A DNA stretch of 38,173 bases, taken from contig DATMML010000121.1 in assembly GCA_035570235.1 (NCBI GenBank), positions 1 to 38,173 on the forward strand, given 5' to 3'. The position numbers were made by a program, and so were the translations under genes. The stretch comes from Vicinamibacteria bacterium (lineage in GTDB: Bacteria; Acidobacteriota; Vicinamibacteria; Fen-336). Under the pieces are notes generated by a model, which saw only the letters and a list, made by a program, of their open reading frames with translations, searched no databases and was not told the origin of the DNA. Of the stretch, positions 24,777 to 33,088 are shown piece by piece. The stretch's first letter is position 1; every line of letters starts with the position of its first letter.

Positions 24777-25412
24777 TTAGGGCCGGTCCAGGAGGCGACT
24801 CAGGTGCTGTTTCACGGCTGGCCATTCCGACGCCAAGATCGAAAAGCGCACCGAGTCGCGAGCAACGTAATCGGCCGCCATCCGGTGGGAGCGGAGAATC
24901 CCCTCGAACTTGGCGCCGATGCGTTCGAGCGCCGCGCGAGAGCGCTGGTTTCGCGCATCGGTGAAGAAGGAGACGCAGAGAACCTGCCAAGTCTCGAAGG
25001 CATGCGTCAGCATGAGCTTCTTGGCCTCGGTATTGGCGGCGGTCCGGATTGCCGAGTGGTTCAGCCAGGTGTAGCCGATCTCGCAGACGTCGGGAGCGTG
25101 CTGGCCGTGCCGCGGGTGATGCGGCGGCCACGACCATCGCTCTAGGTTCCAGAATCGCGTCGACCCGATGATGACGCCGTCACTCTTGCGGACGATGGCA
25201 AAGGGCACCGCGCTCCCCGCGTCACGCCAGGTCAGCGCGGTATTGACGTAGCTTCTGGTCTCAACCTCGCCCCGCGGGACGGGACTCCACTGATAGAGAG
25301 AGGGGTCGGTTGCCGACGCGGCGACCAAGCCGTCGACGTGGCGCTGCTCAAGCGCTTCGAGACGAACGTGCCCCCCGATGAGCACAAGACCTTCGGTTCC
25401 CATGTCGTCCAC
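24777..25412 (-). CDS. GNAT-family N-acetyltransferase, RimJ/RimL-like
   Basis: 211 residues. The beginning GGHVRLEALEQRHVDGLVAAS and the later EIGYTWLNHSAIRTAANTEAKKLMLTHAFE (acetyl-CoA-binding strand and helix) with RVSFFTDARNQRSRAALERIGAKFEGILR-type C terminus are typical of RimJ/RimL N-acetyltransferases that act on N-terminal amines or small amines. GTG start at 25412 with GGGAGA about ten bases upstream; the ATG three codons later is an alternative. It stands 86 bases upstream of nadE's start on the same strand. The acceptor substrate is unknown. Confidence 0.85.
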   Translation of the reverse strand: MDDMGTEGLVLIGGHVRLEALEQRHVDGLVAASATDPSLYQWSPVPRGEVETRSYVNTALTWRDAGSAVPFAIVRKSDGVIIGSTRFWNLERWSWPPHHPRHGQHAPDVCEIGYTWLNHSAIRTAANTEAKKLMLTHAFETWQVLCVSFFTDARNQRSRAALERIGAKFEGILRSHRMAADYVARDSVRFSILASEWPAVKQHLSRLLDRP

Positions 25413-25529
25413 TATGCAATTAGTCTCCCAAGGGCCGCAAACGGTCGGCGGGTGGCGCGTACCGCCCCGGGATCGTGGTCCGGGCCGAGGCAGGAGCGCC
25501 GGAGCGCCACCCTCATGGCCGGGGGAGGC

Positions 25530-25943
25530 TCAGGGGCCCGAAGGTGTGGAGAGGGTCTTGAGGAACGTCACCAGCTGCCAGCGCCGGGCGTCCGGCAGAC
25601 GAGACCACGACGGCATTCCCGCGCCCAAATCGCCGTTGGTCAGGAACCAATAGAGGTCGCCCGGGGGTGCGCCCTGTACCCGCCGGGACAGGAGCGGGGG
25701 TGCCTTGCCCCGGCCCCGGGCGTCATCGCCGTGGCACTCTGCGCAATGACGCAGGTAGAGCTTGTGGCCCGCCCGGATCGCCGACGGATCGCCCGCGAAG
25801 GGATTCGACCGCGAAGCGGCGGTCGACGGCGCTCTCGTCACCCCCACCGCATCCGTCCCCCGCTCGTCGTCACTCCCTTCCGCCAAGCCGAGCGTGGCCC
25901 ACATCGGGAGGAGCAGGGTCATCAGGGCCAGACGGCGGCTCAT
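25530..25943 (-). CDS. Periplasmic c-type cytochrome (single heme)
   Basis: 137 residues with a signal peptide (LALMTLLLPMWATLGLA). The heme attachment motif CAECH is at Cys67/Cys70/His71, and the sixth ligand is probably Met110 in GAGMPSW. The pattern AGHKLYLRHCAECHGDDARGRGKAPPLL is class I cytochrome c. It overlaps the barrel gene upstream by four bases (ATGA), so the two are translationally coupled and share the palindrome-controlled promoter at 26887-26922. It would pass electrons in the periplasm; partner oxidase or reductase is not in the window. Confidence 0.9.
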   Translation of the reverse strand: MSRRLALMTLLLPMWATLGLAEGSDDERGTDAVGVTRAPSTAASRSNPFAGDPSAIRAGHKLYLRHCAECHGDDARGRGKAPPLLSRRVQGAPPGDLYWFLTNGDLGAGMPSWSRLPDARRWQLVTFLKTLSTPSGP

Positions 25944-26824
25944 CTTCCCTCCCCCCCAAAAAGCCCGAGCCGGCGCCCCAGGCCTGGGATCTCATAGGAC
26001 ACGCCGAAGCGGAGCAGGAAGCGGTGGCTGTTGCTGTTCAGGCCGAAGGTCGGGGAAACGCGGAACGTCACCCCGCGTGGATGCATCCAAGCCAGCAGGG
26101 GCGCGATGTAGTGGGAGGTGTCCCTGAGCCCGAGGCCTTGGGCGTCGCCCAGGCCGCCATACATCTCCACCCCGAGGACGAAGTTCTCCCGACAAAAGCT
26201 GCAAGGGTCGGGCGAAGCGGCCAGGGCCAGCGGCCGGCTGATGCCCACGGAGTAGCCGAACTCCCAGGGGCTATTGGCCAGATTCTTCTCGGCAATGATG
26301 TTCTCCGCCAGGTTGAAGCCCCTAAAGTTGCTAGAGAGGATCAGCTTGATCTCCATCTCCCGCTTTCTTACCCGTCGCGCCTGGTCGTTGGGTACAGCGT
26401 GGTCCGCTTCGCCGTCGTGCCCCACCACTTCGAGAAGGGTCTTGTCCGCCTCGTTGATGCTTTCAAACTCCATGTAGAGAACGGGGTTGATGCGGTGCTC
26501 CAGCCTCTCCAGCCGGAGTCGGTTCTCCCAGCGGAACCCGGTGAAGATCGCGCTGTCGTTCCGGGTGCCCTGGCCGTCGAGATAGAACTCGGTTGTCCAC
26601 CACCCCTTGACGCCGTACTCGAGCTCGGTCCAGGAAGCCAAGAAGGCACCCCCTCCCCGCTGCGTCCCAAAAATGGGATTGACGGCAATCTCCAGGCTGT
26701 CCGGTTCCTCCATCTGGTGGTTGTAAGTAATGAAGAAGGGCCGCTCCTGGGCCTGGGCCTTTTGAGACATGAGGCTCGTGAGCACGATCAGGGAAAGGAC
26801 TAAAATCCGAATCCCTCGGCTCAT
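25940..26824 (-). CDS. Predicted outer-membrane beta-barrel protein
   Basis: 294 residues. Signal peptide MSRGIRILVLSLIVLTSLMS ends at AQA, then ERPFF. The mature part has repeated amphipathic strands with alternating aromatic and polar residues: ASWTELEYGVKGWWTTEFYL, IFTGFRWENRLRLE, INPVLYMEFESI, and the closing FRVSPTFGLNSNSHRFLLRFGVSYEI. A small CSFC pair (about 208-211) is in one loop. ATG with GGGAGC four bases upstream. It is coupled to the cytochrome c gene and is the first gene after the AT-rich palindromic promoter. Function is unknown; iron-linked regulation is suggested by the operator only. Confidence 0.75.
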   Translation of the reverse strand: MSRGIRILVLSLIVLTSLMSQKAQAQERPFFITYNHQMEEPDSLEIAVNPIFGTQRGGGAFLASWTELEYGVKGWWTTEFYLDGQGTRNDSAIFTGFRWENRLRLERLEHRINPVLYMEFESINEADKTLLEVVGHDGEADHAVPNDQARRVRKREMEIKLILSSNFRGFNLAENIIAEKNLANSPWEFGYSVGISRPLALAASPDPCSFCRENFVLGVEMYGGLGDAQGLGLRDTSHYIAPLLAWMHPRGVTFRVSPTFGLNSNSHRFLLRFGVSYEIPGLGRRLGLFGGEGR

Positions 26825-26851
26825 TGTTGCTCCCAGTAGATCATATTCAAG

Positions 26852-26873
26852 TAGTTATATTTAAACTAGTTAT
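26852..26873. repeat. Direct repeat TAGTTAT pair within the AT-rich leader
   Basis: TAGTTAT occurs at 26852-26858 and again at 26867-26873, 15 bases apart. The first copy also forms a partial dyad with AACTA at 26864-26868. It lies between the predicted promoter and the barrel gene start codon, so it could be a second operator or simply AT-rich leader. Confidence 0.4.
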
Positions 26874-26886
26874 GGGTTCGGTCACG

Positions 26887-26915
26887 GTCATAATGAAAAT
26901 GAAATTGAATTTCAT
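26887..26915 (-). promoter_or_regulatory. Predicted sigma-70-type promoter of the barrel/cytochrome operon
   Basis: On the minus strand ATGAAA (26910-26915, 4/6 match to TTGACA) is followed by a 17-base spacer and TATGAC (26887-26892, 4/6 match to TATAAT). The palindrome at 26892-26922 covers the -35 and the spacer, so a bound repressor would block RNA polymerase. Predicted start of transcription is near 26880. Confidence 0.45.
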
Positions 26916-26922
26916 ATTCATT
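26892..26922. promoter_or_regulatory. Fur-box-like inverted repeat (metal-responsive operator candidate)
   Basis: A 31-base dyad centred on G26907. The left arm (26892-26906) and right arm (26908-26922) are each 15 bases and pair at 14 of 15 positions; the core ATGAAATT-G-AATTTCAT is perfect. The ATGA/TCAT hexamer rhythm is like classic Fur boxes. It lies in an AT-rich island that stands out sharply from the surrounding DNA. Fur is an inference; another Fur-family member (Zur, PerR) or an unrelated dimer could bind. Confidence 0.6.
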
Positions 26923-27111
26923 TAAAGTCCGCACTCTATCGAGCCGGTGGTCGCTTGTCAACCGGCCCGGAGGTGGGGCGGAAGAAGTGTGCGCGCCGGG
27001 CGCGCTCGGCGCGGAAAAACGCCCGCGTCTTCTTCGGGGGAGGAGCTATACTACGCCCCAATCACAGGGTCCCGATAGCTGCGGTCGGAAGAGCACCCGT
27101 GCTCCTTCGAC

Positions 27112-27120
27112 AGGGAGGAG
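27112..27120 (+). promoter_or_regulatory. Strong ribosome binding site that decides the CsgG-like start
   Basis: AGGGAGGAG stands three bases before GTG at 27124. It supports the GTG over the later ATG at 27184, even though the GTG adds about 20 residues before the hydrophobic signal. Confidence 0.6.
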
Positions 27121-27123
27121 ATC

Positions 27124-27891
27124 GTGAGACACGTCCATGGTGCGCAGGCGCTCGAAGCGCGCGGCCGGGTGGGGCCGGATGGCATGAGGTGGCCCTTCGC
27201 CGGGCTCGGACTGCTGGCGCTCGCGGGGGTCTTGGCCCTGCCCGGGACCGCCCGGCCCGAGCCCTCGCCGAAACGCATCCCGATCGCGGTCCTGGACTTC
27301 GACTACGGGACCATCCAGGACCGCTGGTGGGGACAGGCCGACATCGGCAAGGGGTTGGCGACGCAGGTCGTGGACGCCCTCGTCGAGGACGGGACGTTCC
27401 GGGTCATCGAGCGAGCCAAGCTCGCCACCATACTCGGTGAGCAGGACTTCTCAAAGACCAACCGGGCGGAGCCGGACGCGGCAGCTCTGGCCAAGGTGGG
27501 CAAGGTGCTCGGCATCCGCTACATCTTGGCGGGCTCCATCACCAAGTTCGCGAGCTCGGCCAAGAAATTCGGGGGCGGTGCGGCGGGGGCGGTGGCTCGG
27601 AGTGTCACCCCTTTGGGAGCCTTCTCCTTTCGGAAGGTCAAGCATGAGGTGGAGCTGACGGCGCGCCTCATCGACACCAAGACCGCGGAGGTGGTGGCTT
27701 CGTTCAAGGGCGCCGGCCTCTCCAAGAAGGGCGGCGGGATCGGGCTCGAGACCGGCGCGGGCGGAGAGGGCGCGACCTTGAATATGACCTCGGGCGACTA
27801 CAAGATCAGCGGCCTCGGCGAGGCCCAGGAACAAGCCGCCCTCGAGCTGGTGCGCAACCTGCTCGCCCAGAGGAGCGAGATCCCCGACTAG
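27124..27891 (+). CDS. CsgG/HfaB-like exported protein
   Basis: 255 residues. After a long polar N-region, a hydrophobic signal (FAGLGLLALAGVLALPGTA, about 26-44) precedes RIPIAVLDFDYGTIQDRWW. The motifs IGKGLATQVVDALVEDGTFRVIERAKL and ALAKVGKVLGIRYILAGSITKF are the CsgG fold that forms secretion nonamers for curli or acts as a periplasmic nucleoside-like domain. There is no lipobox cysteine, unlike true CsgG, and no CsgE/F/A genes are near. A Gly-rich insert ([15 protein letters not shown]) breaks the domain. -10-like TATACT at 27047-27052. Role in secretion is not established. Confidence 0.8.
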   Translation: MRHVHGAQALEARGRVGPDGMRWPFAGLGLLALAGVLALPGTARPEPSPKRIPIAVLDFDYGTIQDRWWGQADIGKGLATQVVDALVEDGTFRVIERAKLATILGEQDFSKTNRAEPDAAALAKVGKVLGIRYILAGSITKFASSAKKFGGGAAGAVARSVTPLGAFSFRKVKHEVELTARLIDTKTAEVVASFKGAGLSKKGGGIGLETGAGGEGATLNMTSGDYKISGLGEAQEQAALELVRNLLAQRSEIPD

Positions 27892-27903
27892 GCGGAGGCG
27901 GGC

Positions 27904-28557
27904 CTAACGCGCGGGAAGGAGGCCCACCGGGCAACTCACGCCCGTGCCGCCGAGGCCGCAGTAGCCCTGGGGGTTCTTGGCCAGGTATTGCTGGTGGTAC
28001 TCCTCGGCGTAGTAGAACTCCGGCGCGTCCAGGATCTCGGTGGTGATGGTGCCGTGGCCGGCGGCCGCGAGCGCCTCCTGGTAGGCGGCGCGGGAGGCCT
28101 CGGCGGCGGAGCGCTGGGCCGGGTCGGAGGCGTAGATGCCCGAGCGGTACTGCGTTCCCACGTCGTTTCCCTGGCGCATCCCCTGGGTGGGGTCGTGGCC
28201 CTCCCAGAACGCCTTGAGCAGCTGATCGTAGCCCACGACCGAGGGGTCGAAGATCACGCGCACGACCTCGTTATGGCCGGTCTGCCCGGTGCACACCTCC
28301 GGGTAGGTGGGGTTGGGGGTGAAGCCACCCGCGTAGCCCACGGCCGTGGTGTGCACGCCCTTGGTCTTCCAGAACTGCTTCTCCGCCCCCCAGAAGCAGC
28401 CCATGCCGAAAAGCGCCATCTGCATCCCGGCGGGGAAAGGAGGAAGCAGCGGCGTGCCCAGCACGAAGTGGCGGGCGGGCACGCTCATACGCTCCGCCCG
28501 GCCCGGCAGCGCCTCCGCCGGGGACGTCATCTTCAGCTTGCTGCCGCCAAACCTCAT
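27904..28557 (-). CDS. msrA: Peptide methionine sulfoxide reductase A
   Basis: 217 residues. Catalytic GCFWG with Cys54, followed by [59 protein letters not shown] and [12 protein letters not shown], the full MsrA core. Resolving cysteines are near the C terminus (GYCGLGG and GVSCPVG). It reduces methionine-S-sulfoxide in proteins using thioredoxin. No signal peptide is clear, so it is probably cytoplasmic. GGAGGTGA lies just upstream of the ATG. It begins 32 bases after the RND pump stop codon and is probably the last gene of that operon. Confidence 0.97.
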   Translation of the reverse strand: MRFGGSKLKMTSPAEALPGRAERMSVPARHFVLGTPLLPPFPAGMQMALFGMGCFWGAEKQFWKTKGVHTTAVGYAGGFTPNPTYPEVCTGQTGHNEVVRVIFDPSVVGYDQLLKAFWEGHDPTQGMRQGNDVGTQYRSGIYASDPAQRSAAEASRAAYQEALAAAGHGTITTEILDAPEFYYAEEYHQQYLAKNPQGYCGLGGTGVSCPVGLLPAR

Positions 28558-28589
28558 CGCTCACCTCCGCCCAGGTCCATTGTCACCCA

Positions 28590-31500
28590 TTAGCCCTCTA
28601 CCTCCGAGGGCCGCACCCGCCGCGCGCGCAGGGCGCGAAGCTCGGGAATGAGGGCGGCTCCCCGGCGGCGCCGCTCCTGGTTCCACACCACGACGTCGTC
28701 GAGCACGCTGTAGGCGGCGGGCACGACGAAGAGGGTGAGGATGGTGGACACGAACATGCCCCCCACGAGGGCGAGGGCCATGGGCCGCTGGGTCTCCGCC
28801 CCGGGGCCGAGGGCGAGGGCGGCGGGCAGCGCGCCCGCGATGGTGGCCATAGAGGTCATGAGGATGGGCCGCAGCCGAATGGGGCAGGCCTCGAGCAGGG
28901 CCTCCTGGCGGCCGCGCCCCCGTTCCCGGATCTGGTTAGTGAAGTCGACGAGGAGGATCGAGTTCTTCTTGGCGATGCCCATGAGGAGGATGAGCCCCAG
29001 CATGCTGTAGACGTTCATGGACTGGCCGCTCACCCAGAGGACGAGAAGGGCGCCGCTCATGCTGAAGGGGAGGGCGAGAAGCACGGTCAGGGGGTGGGTG
29101 AAGGCGTTGAACTGGGCGGCCAGGACCATGTAGGCCACGGCGAGGCCCATGATGAAGGCGAAGAACAAGGAGTTGAAGGACTCCTGGAAGGCCTGGCTGC
29201 TCCCGGAGGGGATGGCCCGATAGCCGTCGGGGAGGATCTTCCGCGCCAGGTCCTGGGAGACCCGGATGGCCTCGGCCTGGGAGACCCCCGGGAGCACGTT
29301 CGCGAAGACCGTGATCGCGCGTTCCCGGTCCTTGCGGGTGATGGCCTGGAGAGTCGGGCGCTGCTCGATGCGCACCAGATCCCCCAGGCGCACCAGCGAT
29401 CCGCTCGCCGTCCGCACCAGAAGGCGGTCGATGTCCTCGGGCCGACCCCGCTGGGGGGCGAGGAGGCGCACGCGGATGTCGTAGCGGCGCCCCTTGTCCT
29501 TGAACTTCCCCACCCGCTCCCCCCCGATGGCGGCGTTGACCGTCTCTCCGATGTCCGCCATGCTGACCCCGAGGTCGGCGGCCCGGTTGCGGTTGGGCAC
29601 GACCTGGACTTCGGGCATCCCCACCTGGTAGTCGCTGTCCACGTCGGTGACGAGGCCGGACTGGCGCATCTGCTCCATCAGCTCCTGGGTGGCGTGGGCG
29701 AGGGTCTCCCAGTCCCGGCCCCGGATGGCCAGCTCCACCGGGAACCCGCGGCTGGTGCTGAAGCCCTGCTGGGAGGGATCCTGCATGATCGCGCGTACGC
29801 CTGGTATTTGGTTCCAGGCCCGGCGCACCACGTCCATCAGCTCCTCCTGGGTGAGGCGGCGCCCCTTGCCGGGATCGCGCGGGCGCTGCCCGGGCTCCTT
29901 CAGGGTCACGAAGACGAAGCCGGTGTTGACCTCGCCCCCTCCGAAGCCCCCGATGACGCCGAAGTAGCGCTCCACCTCGGGCCGCGTGCTCAGGAACTCC
30001 TCGGCCTGCTTGAAAGCGCGGTTGGTGGCGTCGAGGCTCGTGCCCACCGGGGTCAGGATCCGGGCCATGAACATGTTCGTGTCCTGGCTGGGGATGAACT
30101 CCATGCGGAGCAGCTTCAGAAGCCCGAGGGAGAGCACGAAGAAGACGAGCGCACCTGCGAGGACCCAGAGCCGGTGCTGAAGCGCCGGCTTCAGCCACTC
30201 CAGGTAGGACGCGGACAACCGGTGGAATAGGCGCTCCACGGCCCGGCCGAACCGCCCCTGCCGCTCCCCCACCTCCAAGAACTGGGAGCAGCGCATGGGG
30301 GCCAGGGTCAGGGCCTCGAGGAGCGAGAGGAGCACGGCCACGGAGATAGTGACCCCGAACTGGAAGAAGAACTTGCCGATGATGCCCTTCATGAAGGCCA
30401 CGGGGAGGAAGATGGCCACGATGGCGGCGGTGGTGGCGGCGGCGGCAAAGGTGATCTCCCGCGCTCCCACCGAGGCGGCGGTGACCTTCCCCAGACCCTT
30501 CTCCCGGTGCCGGTAGATGTTCTCGAGGACCATGATCGCGTCGTCCACCACGATCCCCACGGTCAGGGAGAGGCCGAGGACGGTGAAGGTATTGAGCGTG
30601 AAGCCGAAGAAGTACATCACGATGAAGGTGCCCAGGATGGAGGTGGGGATGGCCAGGAGCACGTTCAAGGTGGAGGAGAGGGAGCCCAGGAACAGCCAGC
30701 AGACGCAACCGGTCAGGAGGGCGGCCAGGAAGAGCGTGAACAGGATCTCGTGGATGGCGTCCTCCACGTAGGTGGTGGCGTCGAAGTTGACGGTCAGGGT
30801 GAGCCCCTCCGGGAGTTGGCTCTGCAGTTCCAGCATCTTCGCCTTGGCGTCCCGCCCCACCTGGACGGCGTTGGCTCCCCGCAGCTTCTTGAGTCCGAAG
30901 CCCACCGAGGGGAGGCCGTTGGCCCGGGCCATGCGACGCCGGTCCTCGAGGCCGTCCTCCACCACCGCCACGTCCTTGAGCCGGACGGGGGCCCCGCTCT
31001 TGTAAGTCACGACCAGGCTGCGGAAGGTCTCGACGTCGATCGCCTCCCCCTCCGCGCGGACGTTCATCTCCCGCTCCGGGGTCTCGATGCGGCCCGCGGG
31101 CACCTCCAGGTGTTCGCGCTGGATGGCCCGGGTCACGTCCTGTACGGTCAGCCCCAGGGCCTCCATCCGTCCCGCGTCGAACCAGACCCGGATGCTGCGC
31201 TCCCGGTACCCTCCGAGCTGGATCTCGCCCACCCCCTCGATGGTCTGGAACTGGGGTTTGAGCACGTTGCGGATGTAGTCGGCCATGAAGTTGGGGGGCC
31301 GGTTCCCCGCCAGCGCAAACCAGAGGATGGGCTGGTCTTCGGGATTGGTCTTGGTGATGATGGGCGGGTCTATCTCGCGGGGGAGGCGGCGGGCGGCCTG
31401 GGCCACCCGGGTCTGAACGTCCTGGAGGGCGGCGTCGATGTTGCGGGAGAGGTCGAACTCCACCGTGATGTTGGCCGCGCCCTGCCGGGAGGTGGAGGAG

Positions 31501-31838
31501 ATCTGCTTGATTCCTTCGATCGAGGTCACCGCGTCCTCGATGAAGTCCACTACGTCCGTCTCCATGATCTCGGGGGAGGCCCCCTCGTAGGTCACGGCGA
31601 TGTTGACGACGGGGAAATCCACGTCGGGGTTTTCGCTCACCCCCAGCCCCTTCACCACCCCCCCGAAGCCGGTGTAGCAGATCAGGCCGAAGCCGATGAG
31701 GGCCGCCATCAGCATCCAGGCAAAGACATGGTTGCGGATGGAGATGTCGGCGAGGGTCATGCCGGTGGCAATCTTCTGCGGATCCTCCTTCCCCTCCGGA
31801 TCCTCCCCGCGCCCGCCCGGCCGCTCTTCGTCCGTCAT
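28590..31838 (-). CDS. RND multidrug efflux pump inner-membrane subunit (HAE1/AcrB family)
   Basis: 1082 residues from the ATG at 31838. It has the twelve-helix, two-large-periplasmic-loop RND plan: first helix near 40-60 ([17 protein letters not shown]), second-helix family motif after [16 protein letters not shown], and the proton-relay aspartates Asp432/Asp433 in [19 protein letters not shown]. The matching lysine is in [16 protein letters not shown]. The N-terminal 30 residues are hydrophilic and charged. It exports drugs or lipids driven by proton flow. Its start overlaps the adaptor stop codon by four bases (ATGA). The frame stays open upstream into the adaptor, but coupling and the helix position fix the start. 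An outer-membrane channel is not adjacent. Confidence 0.96.
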   Translation of the reverse strand: MTDEERPGGRGEDPEGKEDPQKIATGMTLADISIRNHVFAWMLMAALIGFGLICYTGFGGVVKGLGVSENPDVDFPVVNIAVTYEGASPEIMETDVVDFIEDAVTSIEGIKQISSTSRQGAANITVEFDLSRNIDAALQDVQTRVAQAARRLPREIDPPIITKTNPEDQPILWFALAGNRPPNFMADYIRNVLKPQFQTIEGVGEIQLGGYRERSIRVWFDAGRMEALGLTVQDVTRAIQREHLEVPAGRIETPEREMNVRAEGEAIDVETFRSLVVTYKSGAPVRLKDVAVVEDGLEDRRRMARANGLPSVGFGLKKLRGANAVQVGRDAKAKMLELQSQLPEGLTLTVNFDATTYVEDAIHEILFTLFLAALLTGCVCWLFLGSLSSTLNVLLAIPTSILGTFIVMYFFGFTLNTFTVLGLSLTVGIVVDDAIMVLENIYRHREKGLGKVTAASVGAREITFAAAATTAAIVAIFLPVAFMKGIIGKFFFQFGVTISVAVLLSLLEALTLAPMRCSQFLEVGERQGRFGRAVERLFHRLSASYLEWLKPALQHRLWVLAGALVFFVLSLGLLKLLRMEFIPSQDTNMFMARILTPVGTSLDATNRAFKQAEEFLSTRPEVERYFGVIGGFGGGEVNTGFVFVTLKEPGQRPRDPGKGRRLTQEELMDVVRRAWNQIPGVRAIMQDPSQQGFSTSRGFPVELAIRGRDWETLAHATQELMEQMRQSGLVTDVDSDYQVGMPEVQVVPNRNRAADLGVSMADIGETVNAAIGGERVGKFKDKGRRYDIRVRLLAPQRGRPEDIDRLLVRTASGSLVRLGDLVRIEQRPTLQAITRKDRERAITVFANVLPGVSQAEAIRVSQDLARKILPDGYRAIPSGSSQAFQESFNSLFFAFIMGLAVAYMVLAAQFNAFTHPLTVLLALPFSMSGALLVLWVSGQSMNVYSMLGLILLMGIAKKNSILLVDFTNQIRERGRGRQEALLEACPIRLRPILMTSMATIAGALPAALALGPGAETQRPMALALVGGMFVSTILTLFVVPAAYSVLDDVVVWNQERRRRGAALIPELRALRARRVRPSEVEG

Positions 31839-32932
31839 TCCGACTTCTCCGGTCGCGGGGACTCCGGCGCGGCCTGAAGAGGAACGCCCTCCGAGAGGCG
31901 GTCCGAGCCCTCCACCACCACCGTTTCCCCGCCCTGGAGCCCGGAGACGATCTCCACCCGCCCCCCCGTCGTGCGCAGACCGATCTGGACCGGGCGCAGG
32001 CGCGCCTTGCCGTTCTCCACCGCGTAGATCACGAAGCCGCGCTCGCTGGCCTGGACCGCCCCCTCCGGCACCACGAGGGCGTTCTTGCGAGACTCCGCGG
32101 CCAGGGTCACCTCCGCGAAGAACCCGGGCTTCAGGACCCCGGGGTTCGCCACCCAGGCCAGCACCTCGACCTGGCGCGTGGTGGGGTCTGCCACCTGGCC
32201 CACATGGTAGATGCGGGCGGGAAAGTCCTTTGAGGCCACCCGGAAGCCCACGGTGTCGCCCTCCTTGGCGTGGAGGGACTCCACCTCCGAGACTTTGAAG
32301 CGCAGGCGCAACCGGCTCACATCCACCAGGGTGGCGAGGACGTTGCCGTTCTTCACGAACTCGCCCGTATCCACGGCCCGGGTATTGATGACGCCGGCCT
32401 GGGAGGGCCGCACCTCGGAGCGCCGCCGGTTCTGCCGCGCCCAGTCCCAAGCCGCCTTGGCGGCGGCCGTCTCCGCGCTCAGGCGCTCCGTCTCCTGACG
32501 CGAACGGTTGAGCTCCTCGTGCGCGACCAGTTGGTCGCGGGCCAGGTCCTCGCGCCGTTGGAGATCCCCCTCCGCCCGGTGGAGGTCGGCCAGGGTCTTC
32601 TTATAGGTGGCCTCGGCTCCCTCCGCCTCCAGCCGGTATCGCTCGGGGTCGATGCGGAGCAAGACCGTTTCCGGCGTGACCCGGTCGCCCTCGTGGAAGC
32701 GAACGTCGGTCACCGCCCCCTCCACCTCGGCCGTGACGTGGACGAGATCCTGGGCCTCGAGGGACCCCAGGGCCTTGATCTGGTAGACGACGTCCTCGAT
32801 CACGACCGGCGCCACCCGCACCGTGAGGGACGGACGGCCGCCGGCGGCCCGGGTCGCCGGCTGCGCCCCCCCGCAGCCCGGGGAGAAGACGGAGGGCAGC
32901 AGGACGAGACCGAGGAACCGGATGTAAGGCAC
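31835..32932 (-). CDS. RND efflux periplasmic adaptor (membrane fusion) lipoprotein
   Basis: 365 residues from a GTG at 32932, which gives a signal peptide FLGLVLLPSVFSPGC with a lipobox-like Cys20. It has a barrel-sandwich (lipoyl-like) half VTAEVEGAVTDVRFHEGDRV, a coiled-coil hairpin of about 100 residues (GAEATYKKTLADLHRAEGDL ... AKAAWDWARQNRR), the second lipoyl half VRPSQAGVINTRAVDTGEFV, then beta-barrel and membrane-proximal domains ending GLQGGETVVVEGSDRL. It bridges the pump to an outer-membrane channel. It is first in the adaptor-pump-msrA run; an upstream start at 33004 is possible but less likely. Confidence 0.92.
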   Translation of the reverse strand: MPYIRFLGLVLLPSVFSPGCGGAQPATRAAGGRPSLTVRVAPVVIEDVVYQIKALGSLEAQDLVHVTAEVEGAVTDVRFHEGDRVTPETVLLRIDPERYRLEAEGAEATYKKTLADLHRAEGDLQRREDLARDQLVAHEELNRSRQETERLSAETAAAKAAWDWARQNRRRSEVRPSQAGVINTRAVDTGEFVKNGNVLATLVDVSRLRLRFKVSEVESLHAKEGDTVGFRVASKDFPARIYHVGQVADPTTRQVEVLAWVANPGVLKPGFFAEVTLAAESRKNALVVPEGAVQASERGFVIYAVENGKARLRPVQIGLRTTGGRVEIVSGLQGGETVVVEGSDRLSEGVPLQAAPESPRPEKSE

Positions 32933-33088
32933 GATGTGACCTTTCCCGGGCAGGCTTCCCACCCGGCAACATCGCATTCTCCGCGAGTAGGGGACGCTTT
33001 CCAAGCGCGGGCGGCTCGAGGGGACGTAAAATGATGTGCTGCCCCTTCAAGAGATTGATCTTCTCCAGGAGGGTGCGGGGGAAGCCTG

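Noticed and set aside
22942-24780. 612-codon plus-strand open frame opposite nadE
   Set aside because: Antisense to a complete NAD synthetase with all catalytic motifs; composition is non-protein-like.
31839-32450. Upstream extension of the RND pump frame (open to 32450)
   Set aside because: It would overlap most of the adaptor gene; the ATGA coupling at 31835-31838 and the position of the first membrane helix fix the start at 31838.
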